Below, in pieces: positions 5,343-12,890 of a stretch of 16,934 nt of DNA. This DNA comes from Myxococcales bacterium (GTDB lineage Bacteria > Myxococcota > Polyangia > Polyangiales > Polyangiaceae): the NCBI GenBank assembly GCA_003151595.1, contig PLXW01000005.1, positions 1,817 to 18,750 on the forward strand, in the 5' to 3' direction. The notes under the pieces were generated by a model. That model searched no databases. It had not been told where the DNA came from and saw only the letters and a list, made by a program, of their open reading frames with translations. The position numbers and the translations under genes are program-made. Numbering within the stretch: position 1 is the stretch's first letter; each line of letters opens with the position of its first letter.

Positions 5343-6422
5343 TCAGAGCGCGAAACGCCCGATCTCGTTCGCGGTCCCCTCGGTGAACCAGACGTTCCCG
5401 TCGGGCCCCGCGCAGATCCCGCCGGGGCCCGCCTTGACGGTGGGCAGAGTGAATTCGACCATCACCCCGGCCGGGGTCATGCGACCGAGGCTGTTGTTCG
5501 CGTTCTCCGTGAACCACAGGTTCCCATCGGGGGCGGAGGCGATCGACAAGGGAAACGACCCTGCGGTCGTGATCGGAAACTCGGTGATGACCCCGGCGGG
5601 CGTGACCCGCCCGATCTTCCCGGCGTTCACCTCGGTGAACCACACGTTCCCGTCGGGGCCGGCGGCGATCCCCGAGGGCTGAGCGTTCGACGTCGGGAGG
5701 GCGTACTCGGTGATGACCCCGGCGGTCGTGATGACGCCGATCTTGTCGGAGCCCGTCTCGGTGAACCACAGCTTGCCGTCGGCGCCCGCCGCGATCCCTT
5801 CGGGCGCGCCGTTGCTCGCCGTCACCGGGAGCTCCGTGACCACGCCTGCGACGGTGATCTTCCCGACCTTGTTCCCCTGCGCTTCGACGAACCATAGATT
5901 CCCATCGGGCCCAGGCGTGATGCCCAGCGGGTCGGCGCTCACGGGGAACTCGGTCATGACGCCCGCAGGAGTGATTCTCCCGATCGCGTGCGCCTTGTCT
6001 TCGGTGAACCACAGGTTGCCGTCAGGGCCGGAGGTGATGGCCCACGGATAGGAGTCGCCTGTCAGCGTCTGAAATTCCGTGACCACACCGGCGGGGGTGA
6101 TCTTGCCGATCGCGTGCATGGCGTTCTCCGTGAACCACACGTTCCCGTCGGGGCCCGTCGTGATCCCCGAAGGGTTCGCGCCGGCGGTGGGGATCGGGAC
6201 CTCGGTGATCGCGCCCGCGTCTTCCTTCGCGGCGTCGACCCCCTGCGCGTCGCTCGCGTCGCTGCCGCTGTCGACCGCGTCGTTGCCGCTGTCGACCGCG
6301 ACGCCGCCATCGCCGGGCGAGCCGCCATCCGCGGGTGACGCGGGCGACGCGCTGCTGCTGCACGCGCCGACCATTGCGGCGAAGCCGAGCGCTTGCACCG
6401 TCGAGACGTGCGTTCGAATCAT
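5343..6422 (-). CDS. Seven-bladed Vgb-like beta-propeller lipoprotein
   Basis: The 359-residue protein has a signal peptide ending in MVGAC (lipidation at Cys21), then a Gly/Asp/Ser/Ala linker (22-70), then seven copies of a roughly 41-residue blade (71-359). Each blade reads approximately GI-x-GPDGNVWFTE-x-IG-x-ITPAGV-TEF. This is the streptogramin-lyase (virginiamycin B lyase, Vgb) repeat, and seven blades match the Vgb propeller. Blade-face residues vary: two blades carry His (AMHAIG, KAHAIG), so the catalytic His/Glu set of true lyases cannot be assigned and enzyme activity is not claimed. Most such lipoproteins in myxobacteria are of unknown function. GGGGGAAG lies 7 nt before the ATG. 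The gene begins 13 bp after the kup stop, and its Shine-Dalgarno abuts that stop, so co-transcription with kup is likely. Confidence 0.88.
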   Translation of the reverse strand: MIRTHVSTVQALGFAAMVGACSSSASPASPADGGSPGDGGVAVDSGNDAVDSGSDASDAQGVDAAKEDAGAITEVPIPTAGANPSGITTGPDGNVWFTENAMHAIGKITPAGVVTEFQTLTGDSYPWAITSGPDGNLWFTEDKAHAIGRITPAGVMTEFPVSADPLGITPGPDGNLWFVEAQGNKVGKITVAGVVTELPVTASNGAPEGIAAGADGKLWFTETGSDKIGVITTAGVITEYALPTSNAQPSGIAAGPDGNVWFTEVNAGKIGRVTPAGVITEFPITTAGSFPLSIASAPDGNLWFTENANNSLGRMTPAGVMVEFTLPTVKAGPGGICAGPDGNVWFTEGTANEIGRFAL

Positions 6423-6435
6423 GGCTGTCTTCCCC

Positions 6436-8346
6436 CTAGAGCGTGATCTGCATCCCCAACTCCAACACCCTTCCCGGCGGCAACCCGAAGTACGCCGTCG
6501 CCGGCACCGAGTTGCGCGAGATGAACGCGAAGAGCTTCTTCCTCCACATCCACATCTTCTTGTCGCCGGTCGGGATCAGCGTCTCGCGGCCGAGGTAGTA
6601 GCTCGTTCGCTCCAGCGACAACACCAGGCCGTGCGCCGCGCACTCCAGCAGCGCCTGCGGCACGTCGGGCTTCTCGATGAAGCCGTAGCGGATGGTGACG
6701 CGGTAGAACCCCTCGGGCAGCTTCTCCACGCTCACGCGCTGGTCGGCGTGCACTTGCGGCACGTGCAGCGTCGTCACCATGAGCAGCACGACCTGCTCGT
6801 GGAGCATCTGGTTGTGTTTGAAGTGGTGCAGGAGCACCGGCGGCACGCCGTCGGCGTTCGACGACATGAAGACCGCGGTCCCCTTCACGCGCGGAGGCTT
6901 CGCGAGCGAGATGTCGTTCAGGAACAGATCGAGCGGGAACATCGCCGTCGCCATCAGCTCGGCGACGTAGCGACGCCCCGTCTGCCAGGTGACCATCACG
7001 ATGAACACCGACGACGCGAGCAGGATGGGGAACCACCCGCCGTCGACGAACTTCGTCGCGGTCGACGCGAAGAACGCGAGGTCCACGAAGAGGAACGCTC
7101 CCGCGAGCGGCAGCGCGCGCCACACCGGCCACTTCCACGCGCGCGTGGCGACGACGTAATAGGTGATCGACGTGATGGCCATCGTCCCCGTGACGGCGAT
7201 CCCGTACGCCGCGGCGAGCGCGCTCGAGCTCTTGAACGCCAGCACGAGCCCGACGCACGCGACCAAGAGCGCGCCGTTGATCTCCGGGACGAAGATCTGC
7301 CCTTCGGCGTGCTCGGAGGTGTGCACGATGGTGATGCGCGGGAAGTACCCGAGCTGCACCGCCTGCTGCGTGAGCGAGAACGCGCCGGAGATGAGCGCCT
7401 GCGAGGCGACGACGGTGGCGACCGTGGCGATGACCACCGTGGGGTAGAGCGCCCAGGTGGGGACGATCGCATAGAACGGATTGGTCACCAGCTCGGGGTG
7501 CTTCAAGAGCCCCGCGCCCTGTCCGAAGTAATTGAGACAGAGGGCAGGGAAGACGACCGCGAACCACGAGCGGCGGATCGGCGACGCGCCGAAGTGACCC
7601 ATGTCCGCGTACAGCGCTTCGGCGCCGGTGATGGCGAGCACGACGCCGCCCAGGATCAAGAAGCCGTGCCCTTTGTTCACCAGGAAGAAGCGAACGGCGT
7701 AGCGCGGATCCATCGCCCACAGCACGCCCGGCTCGTGAATCAGCTGACGGATGCCGAGCAGCGCGATGACGAGGAACCACACCAGCATGATTGGCCCGAA
7801 CACCCGCCCGATCCGCGCGGTGCCGCGCCGCTGCGCGAGGAAGAGCGCGAGCAGCGTGACGACGGTGATCGGAATGACCGCGGGGCGTGCGGCGGTGGTC
7901 GCCACCTCGAGCCCTTCGACCGCGGAGAGGACGGAGATGGCCGGCGTGATGACGCCGTCCCCATAGAGGAGCGCCGCCCCGAAGAGCACCAGCAAGACCA
8001 GCAGGCTCGCCCGCTTCTTCGCCGCGCCCGGCGCGCTCGGCACCAGCGCGAGGAGCGCGAGGATTCCCCCTTCGCCTTCGTTGTCCGCGCGAAGGATGAA
8101 CGTCAGGTACTTGATCGTGACGGTGAACGTGAGCGCCCAGAAGACGAGCGACAGGACGCCGAGCAAGTTGACGGGCGTGGGGTCGATGGCGTGGTCGCCG
8201 TGGAAGCACTCCTTGAGCGTGTAGAGCGGGCTCGTGCCGATGTCGCCGTAGACGACGCCGAGCGCGGGCAGCGCCAGCTTCCAGGCGGCCAACCCTTTGG
8301 CCTTGGGATGCGTGACGACGTCACGATCGTGGAGGGACGGCGGCAT
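6436..8346 (-). CDS. kup: Kup-family potassium uptake transporter
   Basis: This is an inner-membrane K+/H+ symporter of the KUP/HAK/KT family. The hallmark GVVYGDIGTSPLYTLKECF lies near the N-terminus, followed by LLYGDGVITPAISVLSAVEG, ITGAEALYADMGHFG and LNYFGQGAGLLKHPE, all conserved in Kup. About twelve hydrophobic segments fill residues 20-440. A cytoplasmic C-terminal domain of about 190 residues ends with RETLIPTGDKKMWMWRKKLFAFISRN and GLPPGRVLELGMQITL. The length of 636 residues matches E. coli Kup (about 620). The ATG at 8346 was preferred over the in-frame GTG at 8361 because TAGTGT, a likely -10 with upstream TGC, covers the GTG and lies 11 nt before the ATG. No Shine-Dalgarno is visible. 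The GTG start would add five residues. It is followed by the propeller gene. Confidence 0.95.
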   Translation of the reverse strand: MPPSLHDRDVVTHPKAKGLAAWKLALPALGVVYGDIGTSPLYTLKECFHGDHAIDPTPVNLLGVLSLVFWALTFTVTIKYLTFILRADNEGEGGILALLALVPSAPGAAKKRASLLVLLVLFGAALLYGDGVITPAISVLSAVEGLEVATTAARPAVIPITVVTLLALFLAQRRGTARIGRVFGPIMLVWFLVIALLGIRQLIHEPGVLWAMDPRYAVRFFLVNKGHGFLILGGVVLAITGAEALYADMGHFGASPIRRSWFAVVFPALCLNYFGQGAGLLKHPELVTNPFYAIVPTWALYPTVVIATVATVVASQALISGAFSLTQQAVQLGYFPRITIVHTSEHAEGQIFVPEINGALLVACVGLVLAFKSSSALAAAYGIAVTGTMAITSITYYVVATRAWKWPVWRALPLAGAFLFVDLAFFASTATKFVDGGWFPILLASSVFIVMVTWQTGRRYVAELMATAMFPLDLFLNDISLAKPPRVKGTAVFMSSNADGVPPVLLHHFKHNQMLHEQVVLLMVTTLHVPQVHADQRVSVEKLPEGFYRVTIRYGFIEKPDVPQALLECAAHGLVLSLERTSYYLGRETLIPTGDKKMWMWRKKLFAFISRNSVPATAYFGLPPGRVLELGMQITL

Positions 8347-8357
8347 CGAAGGCGGGG

Positions 8358-8366
8358 ACACTAGCA
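8358..8366 (-). promoter_or_regulatory. Extended -10 upstream of kup
   Basis: On the minus strand TGCTAGTGT (hexamer at plus 8358-8363) lies 11 nt before the ATG at 8346. It resembles the other TAnnnT start-proximal elements in this window, but no -35 is recognised. Confidence 0.35.
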
Positions 8367-8383
8367 GCCGGTGCGGAGGGAGA

Positions 8384-8409
8384 CGGGCGACGCGGGCGAC
8401 GCGGGCGAC
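8384..8409. repeat. 9-bp tandem repeat, three copies
   Basis: The unit CGGGCGACG repeats at 9-bp period, with GGGCGAC at 8385, 8394 and 8403. It fills most of the gap between the heme-protein stop (8422) and the kup start. No function is seen. Confidence 0.6.
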
Positions 8410-8421
8410 ACCGCGAGCGCG

Positions 8422-9222
8422 TCAGCGCGCGCCTTCGGGGACGCGATGCGCGACGTGTCCCACGAAGAATGGGCCCATCTTGGCGATGAACTCCGAGGTC
8501 TGGCGCGTCTTCCGCATCGCCTGGATCAAGTGCGACAGCGGATGGAGATCGTGCCCCACGAGCCCGATCACGAACTCGTTGTCCTCGGCGTCGAGGCCAT
8601 GACACGCGAGACGGATGTCGTGCGCCAGCTCGGCTTGCCCGTACGCCATCCCCAGCGAGGCGTGCTCGCGCAGGATGTGACCCTGATCGAGCGGCTCCAG
8701 GCGCGCGAAGGCGCCCGTGCGTCGCAGCGGGTACCACACCGCCCAGTCGTTCTTCTCGTCGAGCACGTTGCCGATGGCGCGCTTCAGGATGACGAACTCG
8801 AGATCGGGCTCGTGCCCGGTCGCGTACGTGCGCCCGATCATCGCGTAGTCGGGGCGGAGCGTGACGCGCGCCAGCGGCTCGGCCGCGAAGAGGGGACGCA
8901 CGTCGCGGACGAAGTGCGCCGGGTCCTCGCCCCACGTGAGGAGGCCGAGGCCGCGCGGGTTCATGGTGTCGTTGTAGATGACGCCGCCGATGCCGCGCTT
9001 CCGTAGCTGGGCCGCGGTCGTCGCGGCGACCTCGTCGGGCGCGAGCCCCTGGGGCACGTCGAACACCAGCAGCTGCATGAAGAGGCGCCGGTTCATCGAC
9101 TGCCGCACGCCGTCGCGCTTGCCGCCGTACTCGTTGACGTCGATCTCGGGGAGACCAGGTGCCGCCTTCGCTTCCGGGGCGGCGGCGGGGCGCTCGGGGG
9201 ACTTCGTCTCGTGGTCGGCCAT
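8422..9222 (-). CDS. Chlorite dismutase/HemQ-family heme protein
   Basis: The 266-residue soluble protein belongs to the Cld/HemQ superfamily. A 40-residue Pro/Ala/Glu-rich leader precedes the ferredoxin-like repeat. The second half carries the family signature: AVWYPLRRTGAFARL, then ILREHASLGMAYGQAELAHD, LDAEDNEFVIGLVG, PLSHLIQAMRKTRQTSEFI and MGPFFVG. His187 in REHASLG aligns by eye with the proximal heme ligand. The residue 13 positions on, where chlorite dismutases have the distal Arg, is Ala200, next to His201, so chlorite breakdown is unlikely. A coproheme decarboxylase or peroxidase-type role fits better, but the sequence does not decide it. No Shine-Dalgarno precedes the ATG. It lies upstream of kup on the same strand with no shared pathway evident, and no other heme genes are present. 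Confidence 0.88.
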   Translation of the reverse strand: MADHETKSPERPAAAPEAKAAPGLPEIDVNEYGGKRDGVRQSMNRRLFMQLLVFDVPQGLAPDEVAATTAAQLRKRGIGGVIYNDTMNPRGLGLLTWGEDPAHFVRDVRPLFAAEPLARVTLRPDYAMIGRTYATGHEPDLEFVILKRAIGNVLDEKNDWAVWYPLRRTGAFARLEPLDQGHILREHASLGMAYGQAELAHDIRLACHGLDAEDNEFVIGLVGHDLHPLSHLIQAMRKTRQTSEFIAKMGPFFVGHVAHRVPEGAR

Positions 9223-9303
9223 GCCGTCTACTTAGCGCCGATCGGGCGGGCGTGCGCGGGGAGCTGTCATCCATTCGGACGACTGCCGCCCTCCGACCCG
9301 CTT

Positions 9304-9318
9304 GCTACGGTCCCGGGC
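9304..9318 (+). promoter_or_regulatory. Extended -10, leaderless start of the short peptide
   Basis: TGCTACGGT (hexamer TACGGT at 9306-9311) lies 7 nt before the ATG at 9319. This is the same geometry as at 3456-3471, and no Shine-Dalgarno is present. Confidence 0.4.
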
Positions 9319-9414
9319 ATGAAGATCAAGTCGAACCTCAAGGCCGGTATCATTTCCCCCCGTGACGCCGACTCGGGCATGGCGTCCGGCAAGCGGCAGC
9401 ACGCGTTGCCGTGA
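9319..9414 (+). CDS. Possible 31-residue peptide
   Basis: The short frame reads MKIKSNLKAGIISPRDADSG, then MASGKRQHALP. The opening resembles the MKIKTNVKAG-type start I recall from families of tiny uncharacterised bacterial peptides. The resemblance is by eye and not tested. The peptide is basic, has no Cys and no hydrophobic segment. Support comes from the codon-like composition of the first half and from a -10 hexamer 7 nt before the ATG. It lies between the divergent heme-protein gene and the RIO kinase, 85 bp before the latter. It may instead be a fortuitous frame in the RIO kinase leader. Confidence 0.35.
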   Translation: MKIKSNLKAGIISPRDADSGMASGKRQHALP

Positions 9415-9480
9415 TGCGTCGCCCCCTCCGCCATTGACGGGGTCGCGCGCTCCCTGACGGGCACTTCGCGCCGGATCGAC

Positions 9481-9499
9481 TAGGGTCCGCGACCCCCGC
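9481..9499 (+). promoter_or_regulatory. Putative -10 of RIO kinase gene
   Basis: TAGGGT at 9481-9486 lies 13 nt before the ATG. A CTGACG at 9454-9459 would be a -35 only with an unusually long 21-nt spacer. No Shine-Dalgarno is present, so the mRNA would have a very short or no leader. Confidence 0.35.
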
Positions 9500-10837
9500 A
9501 TGCGCATTCCCGATTCGCTCCTTCCGCTCGTCGACTACGGCATCGTCACCGACGTGGTGCGCCCGCTGATGAGCGGCAAGGAGGCGCAGGTCTTCATCGT
9601 CGTGTCGGGCGGGAAGTACTGCGTCGCCAAGGTCTACAAGGAAGCGCAGAACCGCTCGTTCAAGAACCGCGCGGAGTACACCGAGGGGCGCAAGGTCCGG
9701 AACACGCGTGACCAGCGCGCCATCGGCAAGCGCTCCAAGCACGGGAAAGCGCAAGACGAGGCCGCCTGGCGGACGACCGAAGTCGACATGATTCACCGGC
9801 TCCACGCGGCCGGTGTGCGCGTCCCCACGCCGCACGCCTTCGTCGACGGCGTGCTCATCATGGAGCTCATTCTCGACGCCGACGGCAACCCCGCCCCGCG
9901 CCTCGCCGATCTGGTGTTCGACGCCGCCGGCGCGCAGGCGATGTACGACCGCCTGATCCACGAAGTGCAGCGGATGCTCTGCGCCGGGATCGTGCACGGC
10001 GACTTCTCCGACTTCAACGTGCTGGTCGGCGCCGAGGGGCCGGTCATCATCGACTTCCCGCAGTCGGTCGACACGGCAGCCAACGCGAACGCGCGGAAGC
10101 TGCTGCTGCGCGACGTCGACAACATGCACCGCTTCCTCGCCACGTTCGCGCCGCACGCGCGCCGCCTCCCGTACGCCGAGGAGATGTGGGAGCTCTTTCA
10201 GCAGAACGCGATCACGCCCGACACGCGGCTCACGGGTCGCTACCGCCCGTCCGAGCGGCGCGCGAACACGCACTCCGTCATGGAGCTCATTCAGGACGCG
10301 AACTACGACGAGCGAAAGCGTCGCGAGTCGCTGGGCCTGCGCGGTGGTCCTCCCGCCGATCGCACTTCGCCGCCGCGCCCTCCGCCTCCGCGCGACGCTC
10401 CGCGCATCTTGCCGCCGCAGCCGAACGCGCGGCCGTGGCGCGGGCCTCCGCAGAACGGCCCCTCCCGATCGGATTCGCCGCGCTCCGACTCGCCGCGATC
10501 CGATTCGCCTCGTCACGAGGCGCCGCGCAACGGCCCGCCGAACAACCAAGCGCCGCGCGATCAGCCGCCGCGTCAGCATCCGCCGCGTGATCAGCCGCCG
10601 CGTCAGCATCCACCGCGCAACGCCCCTCCGCAGGGTCGCCCCGAAGCGCGCGGGTCTTCGCACGCCCCTTCTCACGGTTCTTCGCACAACGGCGCTCCGC
10701 ATCCGAACGCGCCCAGCGGCGCGCCGCGCAACCCGTCGGGCACGCAGGGTCCGCGATCGAGCGGGCCACAAGCGCAACGTCACGAGCGGCGAGGCATCGA
10801 GGTGATCGTGGCGCGTCGTCCTCCGGGCGGACGCTGA
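9500..10837 (+). CDS. RIO-family atypical protein kinase with Pro/Arg-rich tail
   Basis: The 445-residue protein opens with a RIO kinase domain (about 1-260): the MSGKEAQVF loop (24-32), VAK with Lys44, a long R/K-rich insert, VLIMELIL hinge, catalytic IVHGDFSDFNVL (Asp168, Asn173) and metal-binding IIDFPQSV (Asp185). All expected residues are present. RIO1/RIO2 act in 40S ribosome maturation in archaea and eukaryotes. Bacterial members are sporadic, and their role is poorly known. Residues 270-445 are low-complexity Pro/Arg/Gly/Asn sequence with internal repeats: three SDSPR-type units and a 10-residue unit DQPPRQHPPR present twice, encoded by a 30-bp DNA repeat. Such a basic disordered tail could bind RNA. 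The FHA-sigma54 gene follows after 26 bp. Confidence 0.9.
   Translation: MRIPDSLLPLVDYGIVTDVVRPLMSGKEAQVFIVVSGGKYCVAKVYKEAQNRSFKNRAEYTEGRKVRNTRDQRAIGKRSKHGKAQDEAAWRTTEVDMIHRLHAAGVRVPTPHAFVDGVLIMELILDADGNPAPRLADLVFDAAGAQAMYDRLIHEVQRMLCAGIVHGDFSDFNVLVGAEGPVIIDFPQSVDTAANANARKLLLRDVDNMHRFLATFAPHARRLPYAEEMWELFQQNAITPDTRLTGRYRPSERRANTHSVMELIQDANYDERKRRESLGLRGGPPADRTSPPRPPPPRDAPRILPPQPNARPWRGPPQNGPSRSDSPRSDSPRSDSPRHEAPRNGPPNNQAPRDQPPRQHPPRDQPPRQHPPRNAPPQGRPEARGSSHAPSHGSSHNGAPHPNAPSGAPRNPSGTQGPRSSGPQAQRHERRGIEVIVARRPPGGR
10559..10618 (+). repeat. 30-bp tandem repeat in the RIO kinase tail
   Basis: Two head-to-tail 30-bp copies (10559-10588 and 10589-10618) differ by about two bases. They encode DQPPRQHPPR twice. 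The period is a multiple of three, so copy-number change keeps the frame. Confidence 0.8.
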
Positions 10838-10840
10838 ATC

Positions 10841-10861
10841 GCCCAGTCGCGTAGACTGGGC
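10841..10861. promoter_or_regulatory. Perfect palindrome overlapping the -10 of the FHA-sigma54 gene
   Basis: GCCCAGTC at 10841-10848 and GACTGGGC at 10854-10861 are perfect 8-bp arms around a 5-nt loop. The likely -10, TAGACT (10852-10857), spans loop and right arm, and the GTG start is 3 nt after the palindrome. It could be an operator or a hairpin ending the RIO transcript. No T-run follows. Confidence 0.5.
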
Positions 10862-10863
10862 TC

Positions 10864-12261
10864 GTGCCCCCGGTCGACCAGACGCTCGACGAAGTCGCCC
10901 ACGCCGCGGCGGGATCGGTCGCCGATGCGCCGGTGCTGTTCGTGGTGCTCGAGGGAGATCGACCGATCGCGCGCGGCGCGCGCTTCTCGCTCGTGGGCGT
11001 CGAAGCCGTGTCGTTCGGCCGAGGCCCTGCGCGGCTCGCGACCCGAAGCGCGGACGGGCGCGCGCTCGACCTGCGGATCCCGGGGCGATGGATCTCCACC
11101 ACGCACGCCGTCCTTCGCGCGCGCGGCGGCACGTGGATCGTCGAGGACGCCGGCTCGCGCAACGGCACGCACGTGAACGGCACGCGCGTCGCGAGCCACG
11201 TGCTCCGCGAAGGGGATGTCGTCGAAACGGGGCGCGTCTACTTTCGCGTACGCGGCGCGCCTTCGCCGGATGGTCCCGTGGTGCGCGACATGGACGCGGG
11301 GCGCACCGAGCAGCCGTTCGGGCTCCGCACGCTCCTCCCCGAGCTCGAAGAGAGCCATGCCGCGCTGGTGCGCGTCGCACTTCGCAGCGCGGCTCCCATC
11401 CTGCTCCTCGGCCCCACCGGCTCGGGCAAGGAAGTGCTCGCGCGCGAAGTGCACGCGCAGTCCGGGCGGAGCGGTCCGTTCGTCGCCGTGAACTGCGGCG
11501 CGTTGCCGGCGGCGCTGGTGGAGAGCCTCCTCTTCGGTCACGTGAAGGGGGCCTTCTCCGGCGCGGCGCGCGACGAGCTCGGGTTCGTCCGCTCGGCCGA
11601 CGGAGGGACGCTCTTCCTCGACGAGATCGGCGACCTCCCCGCCGCGTCGCAAGCCGCGCTTCTCCGCGCGCTGCAGGAGCACGAGGTGATCCCGGTCGGA
11701 GCCACGCGCGCCGTGGCGGTCGACCTGCGCGTCGTCGCCGCCACGCACCGCGCGCTCGACTCGCTCGAAGACGGCGCGAGCTTCCGGAGCGATCTCCTCG
11801 CGCGCCTGCGCGGCTACACGCACAGGCTCCCGGCGCTCCGCGATCGTCGCGAAGATCTCGGCGGCATCCTGGCCGACGTCCTCGTGCGCGTCGCCGGAGA
11901 GCGCGCCGGCAAGCTCACGCTCACCCCCGAAGCTTCGCGCGCGCTCCTCGCGTACGCCTGGCCGCTCAACATCCGCGAGCTGCACCAGGCGATGGCGAGC
12001 GCCGTCGCGCTGGCGGTGGAAGACGTCATCGACGCGAAGCATCTCCCGCCCGAGCTCTTCGTCGTGCGCTCGAGCGCTCCCCCCGCCGCGCCCGAAGCGA
12101 AGGCACCCGACGACGCGCTTCGCGACGAGATCGTCGCGCTCCTCCACGCGCACAAAGGAAACGTCACCGCCGTGGCCCGCGCGATGGAGAAAGCTCCCGC
12201 GCAGATCCACCGCTGGATGCGCCGCTTCGCGATCGATGCCGACGTGTACCGCGGAGGGTGA
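10864..12261 (+). CDS. FHA-domain sigma54-dependent transcriptional activator
   Basis: The 465-residue regulator has three parts. The N-terminal FHA domain (about 45-130) has FGRG, the [11 protein letters not shown] strand, and [10 protein letters not shown], a phosphothreonine-binding fold, so it is probably switched by a Ser/Thr kinase. The AAA+ sigma54-interaction domain (about 155-385) has Walker A GPTGSGKE (183-190), the sigma54-contact loop GAFSGA (229-234, Ser replacing the usual Thr), Walker B TLFLDE (249-254), and [12 protein letters not shown] (321-332). The C-terminus carries a Fis-type HTH (about 421-456). The start is the GTG at 10864. No Shine-Dalgarno is present, and a -10 hexamer lies 6 nt upstream, suggesting a leaderless mRNA. 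FHA-fused activators of this layout are a myxobacterial speciality. The kinase at 14071-15387 is a conceivable partner, by inference only. The Cys-rich lipoprotein gene follows within a few bases. Confidence 0.95.
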   Translation: MPPVDQTLDEVAHAAAGSVADAPVLFVVLEGDRPIARGARFSLVGVEAVSFGRGPARLATRSADGRALDLRIPGRWISTTHAVLRARGGTWIVEDAGSRNGTHVNGTRVASHVLREGDVVETGRVYFRVRGAPSPDGPVVRDMDAGRTEQPFGLRTLLPELEESHAALVRVALRSAAPILLLGPTGSGKEVLAREVHAQSGRSGPFVAVNCGALPAALVESLLFGHVKGAFSGAARDELGFVRSADGGTLFLDEIGDLPAASQAALLRALQEHEVIPVGATRAVAVDLRVVAATHRALDSLEDGASFRSDLLARLRGYTHRLPALRDRREDLGGILADVLVRVAGERAGKLTLTPEASRALLAYAWPLNIRELHQAMASAVALAVEDVIDAKHLPPELFVVRSSAPPAAPEAKAPDDALRDEIVALLHAHKGNVTAVARAMEKAPAQIHRWMRRFAIDADVYRGG

Positions 12262-12266
12262 GCAGT

Positions 12267-12890
12267 TTGCATTCGTGCACACGCAGCGCAAACTCAAGCT
12301 CCTTGGGAGCTTGGCCGCGTCGCGCAGTGATTCTCACGCTGGTCGTCTTCGCGACGGCCGGCGCGGCGTGCAACGCGGTCCTCGGTCTCGACGAGCCCAC
12401 GCTCGATCCGTGCGCGAACGGTTGCGTCGATGGCGCTGCGCCTTCGTCGGGTGACGCCGCGCCGATCGGGAGCGACGGCGCGGCTGTCGTCGACGCGACT
12501 CCTCCACCGATCGACGCGTCGCCCGATCAGGGCCCCGTGACCGGCATCCGCTGCGGCGGTGGGAGCTCGCCCACGATCGGCTGCGAGGCGCCGTCGCCCG
12601 TCTGTTGCCTCGAGGTCGACGGCGGCTCCGCCTCGTACAGCTGCCAGACCAGCGCGGCCGCGTGCGGCGGATATCCAATTCGCTGCGCGACCAACAACGA
12701 CTGCTCGGGCACCGAGGTCTGCTGTCACTACGCCTCGTCCATCGAGTGCATCGGCGAGGCGACCTGCACGAACAACGCGCTCGTCTGCGACCCGAATGGG
12801 CCCACCGATCAGTGTCCTGCGGGGTGGAAGTGCAGCGTCGCGTTTACGAGTGGGGCGTACACGATGCCGTATTACGGGTGCACGCCCTAA
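12267..12890 (+). CDS. Cys-rich lipoprotein, hypothetical
   Basis: The protein of about 207 residues is exported. A hydrophobic core ILTLVVFATAGAAC precedes the probable lipidated Cys in CNAVLGLDEPTLDPC, an opening seen in many myxobacterial surface proteins. A Gly/Asp/Ala-rich linker follows, then a domain with about 14 cysteines, including CCLEVDG, QTSAAAC, IRCATNNDC, EVCCHY and QCPAGWKC. The paired CC motifs suggest a compact disulfide domain. The start is uncertain. TTG 12267 has GGAGGG (12253-12258) about 8 nt upstream. TTG 12303 gives a more natural signal peptide (GAWPRRAVILTLVVF), and GTG 12327 a short one. The gene nearly abuts the FHA-sigma54 gene and could be co-transcribed. It ends at the long inverted repeat. 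Confidence 0.75.
   Translation: MHSCTRSANSSSLGAWPRRAVILTLVVFATAGAACNAVLGLDEPTLDPCANGCVDGAAPSSGDAAPIGSDGAAVVDATPPPIDASPDQGPVTGIRCGGGSSPTIGCEAPSPVCCLEVDGGSASYSCQTSAAACGGYPIRCATNNDCSGTEVCCHYASSIECIGEATCTNNALVCDPNGPTDQCPAGWKCSVAFTSGAYTMPYYGCTP

Noticed and set aside
5343..6422. Streptogramin lyase resistance function
   Set aside because: Only the propeller repeat is shared; the catalytic His/Glu set cannot be placed and the protein is a lipoprotein.
6079..8364. 761-codon plus-strand open frame opposite kup
   Set aside because: It is antisense to a certain Kup gene, has Arg/Asp/Glu/His-rich composition with no domain, and arises from GC-rich codon use.
11088..12266. Upstream extension of the Cys-rich lipoprotein frame through the FHA-sigma54 gene
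   Set aside because: Arg-rich shadow of a certain gene; the signal peptide sets the true start after 12261.
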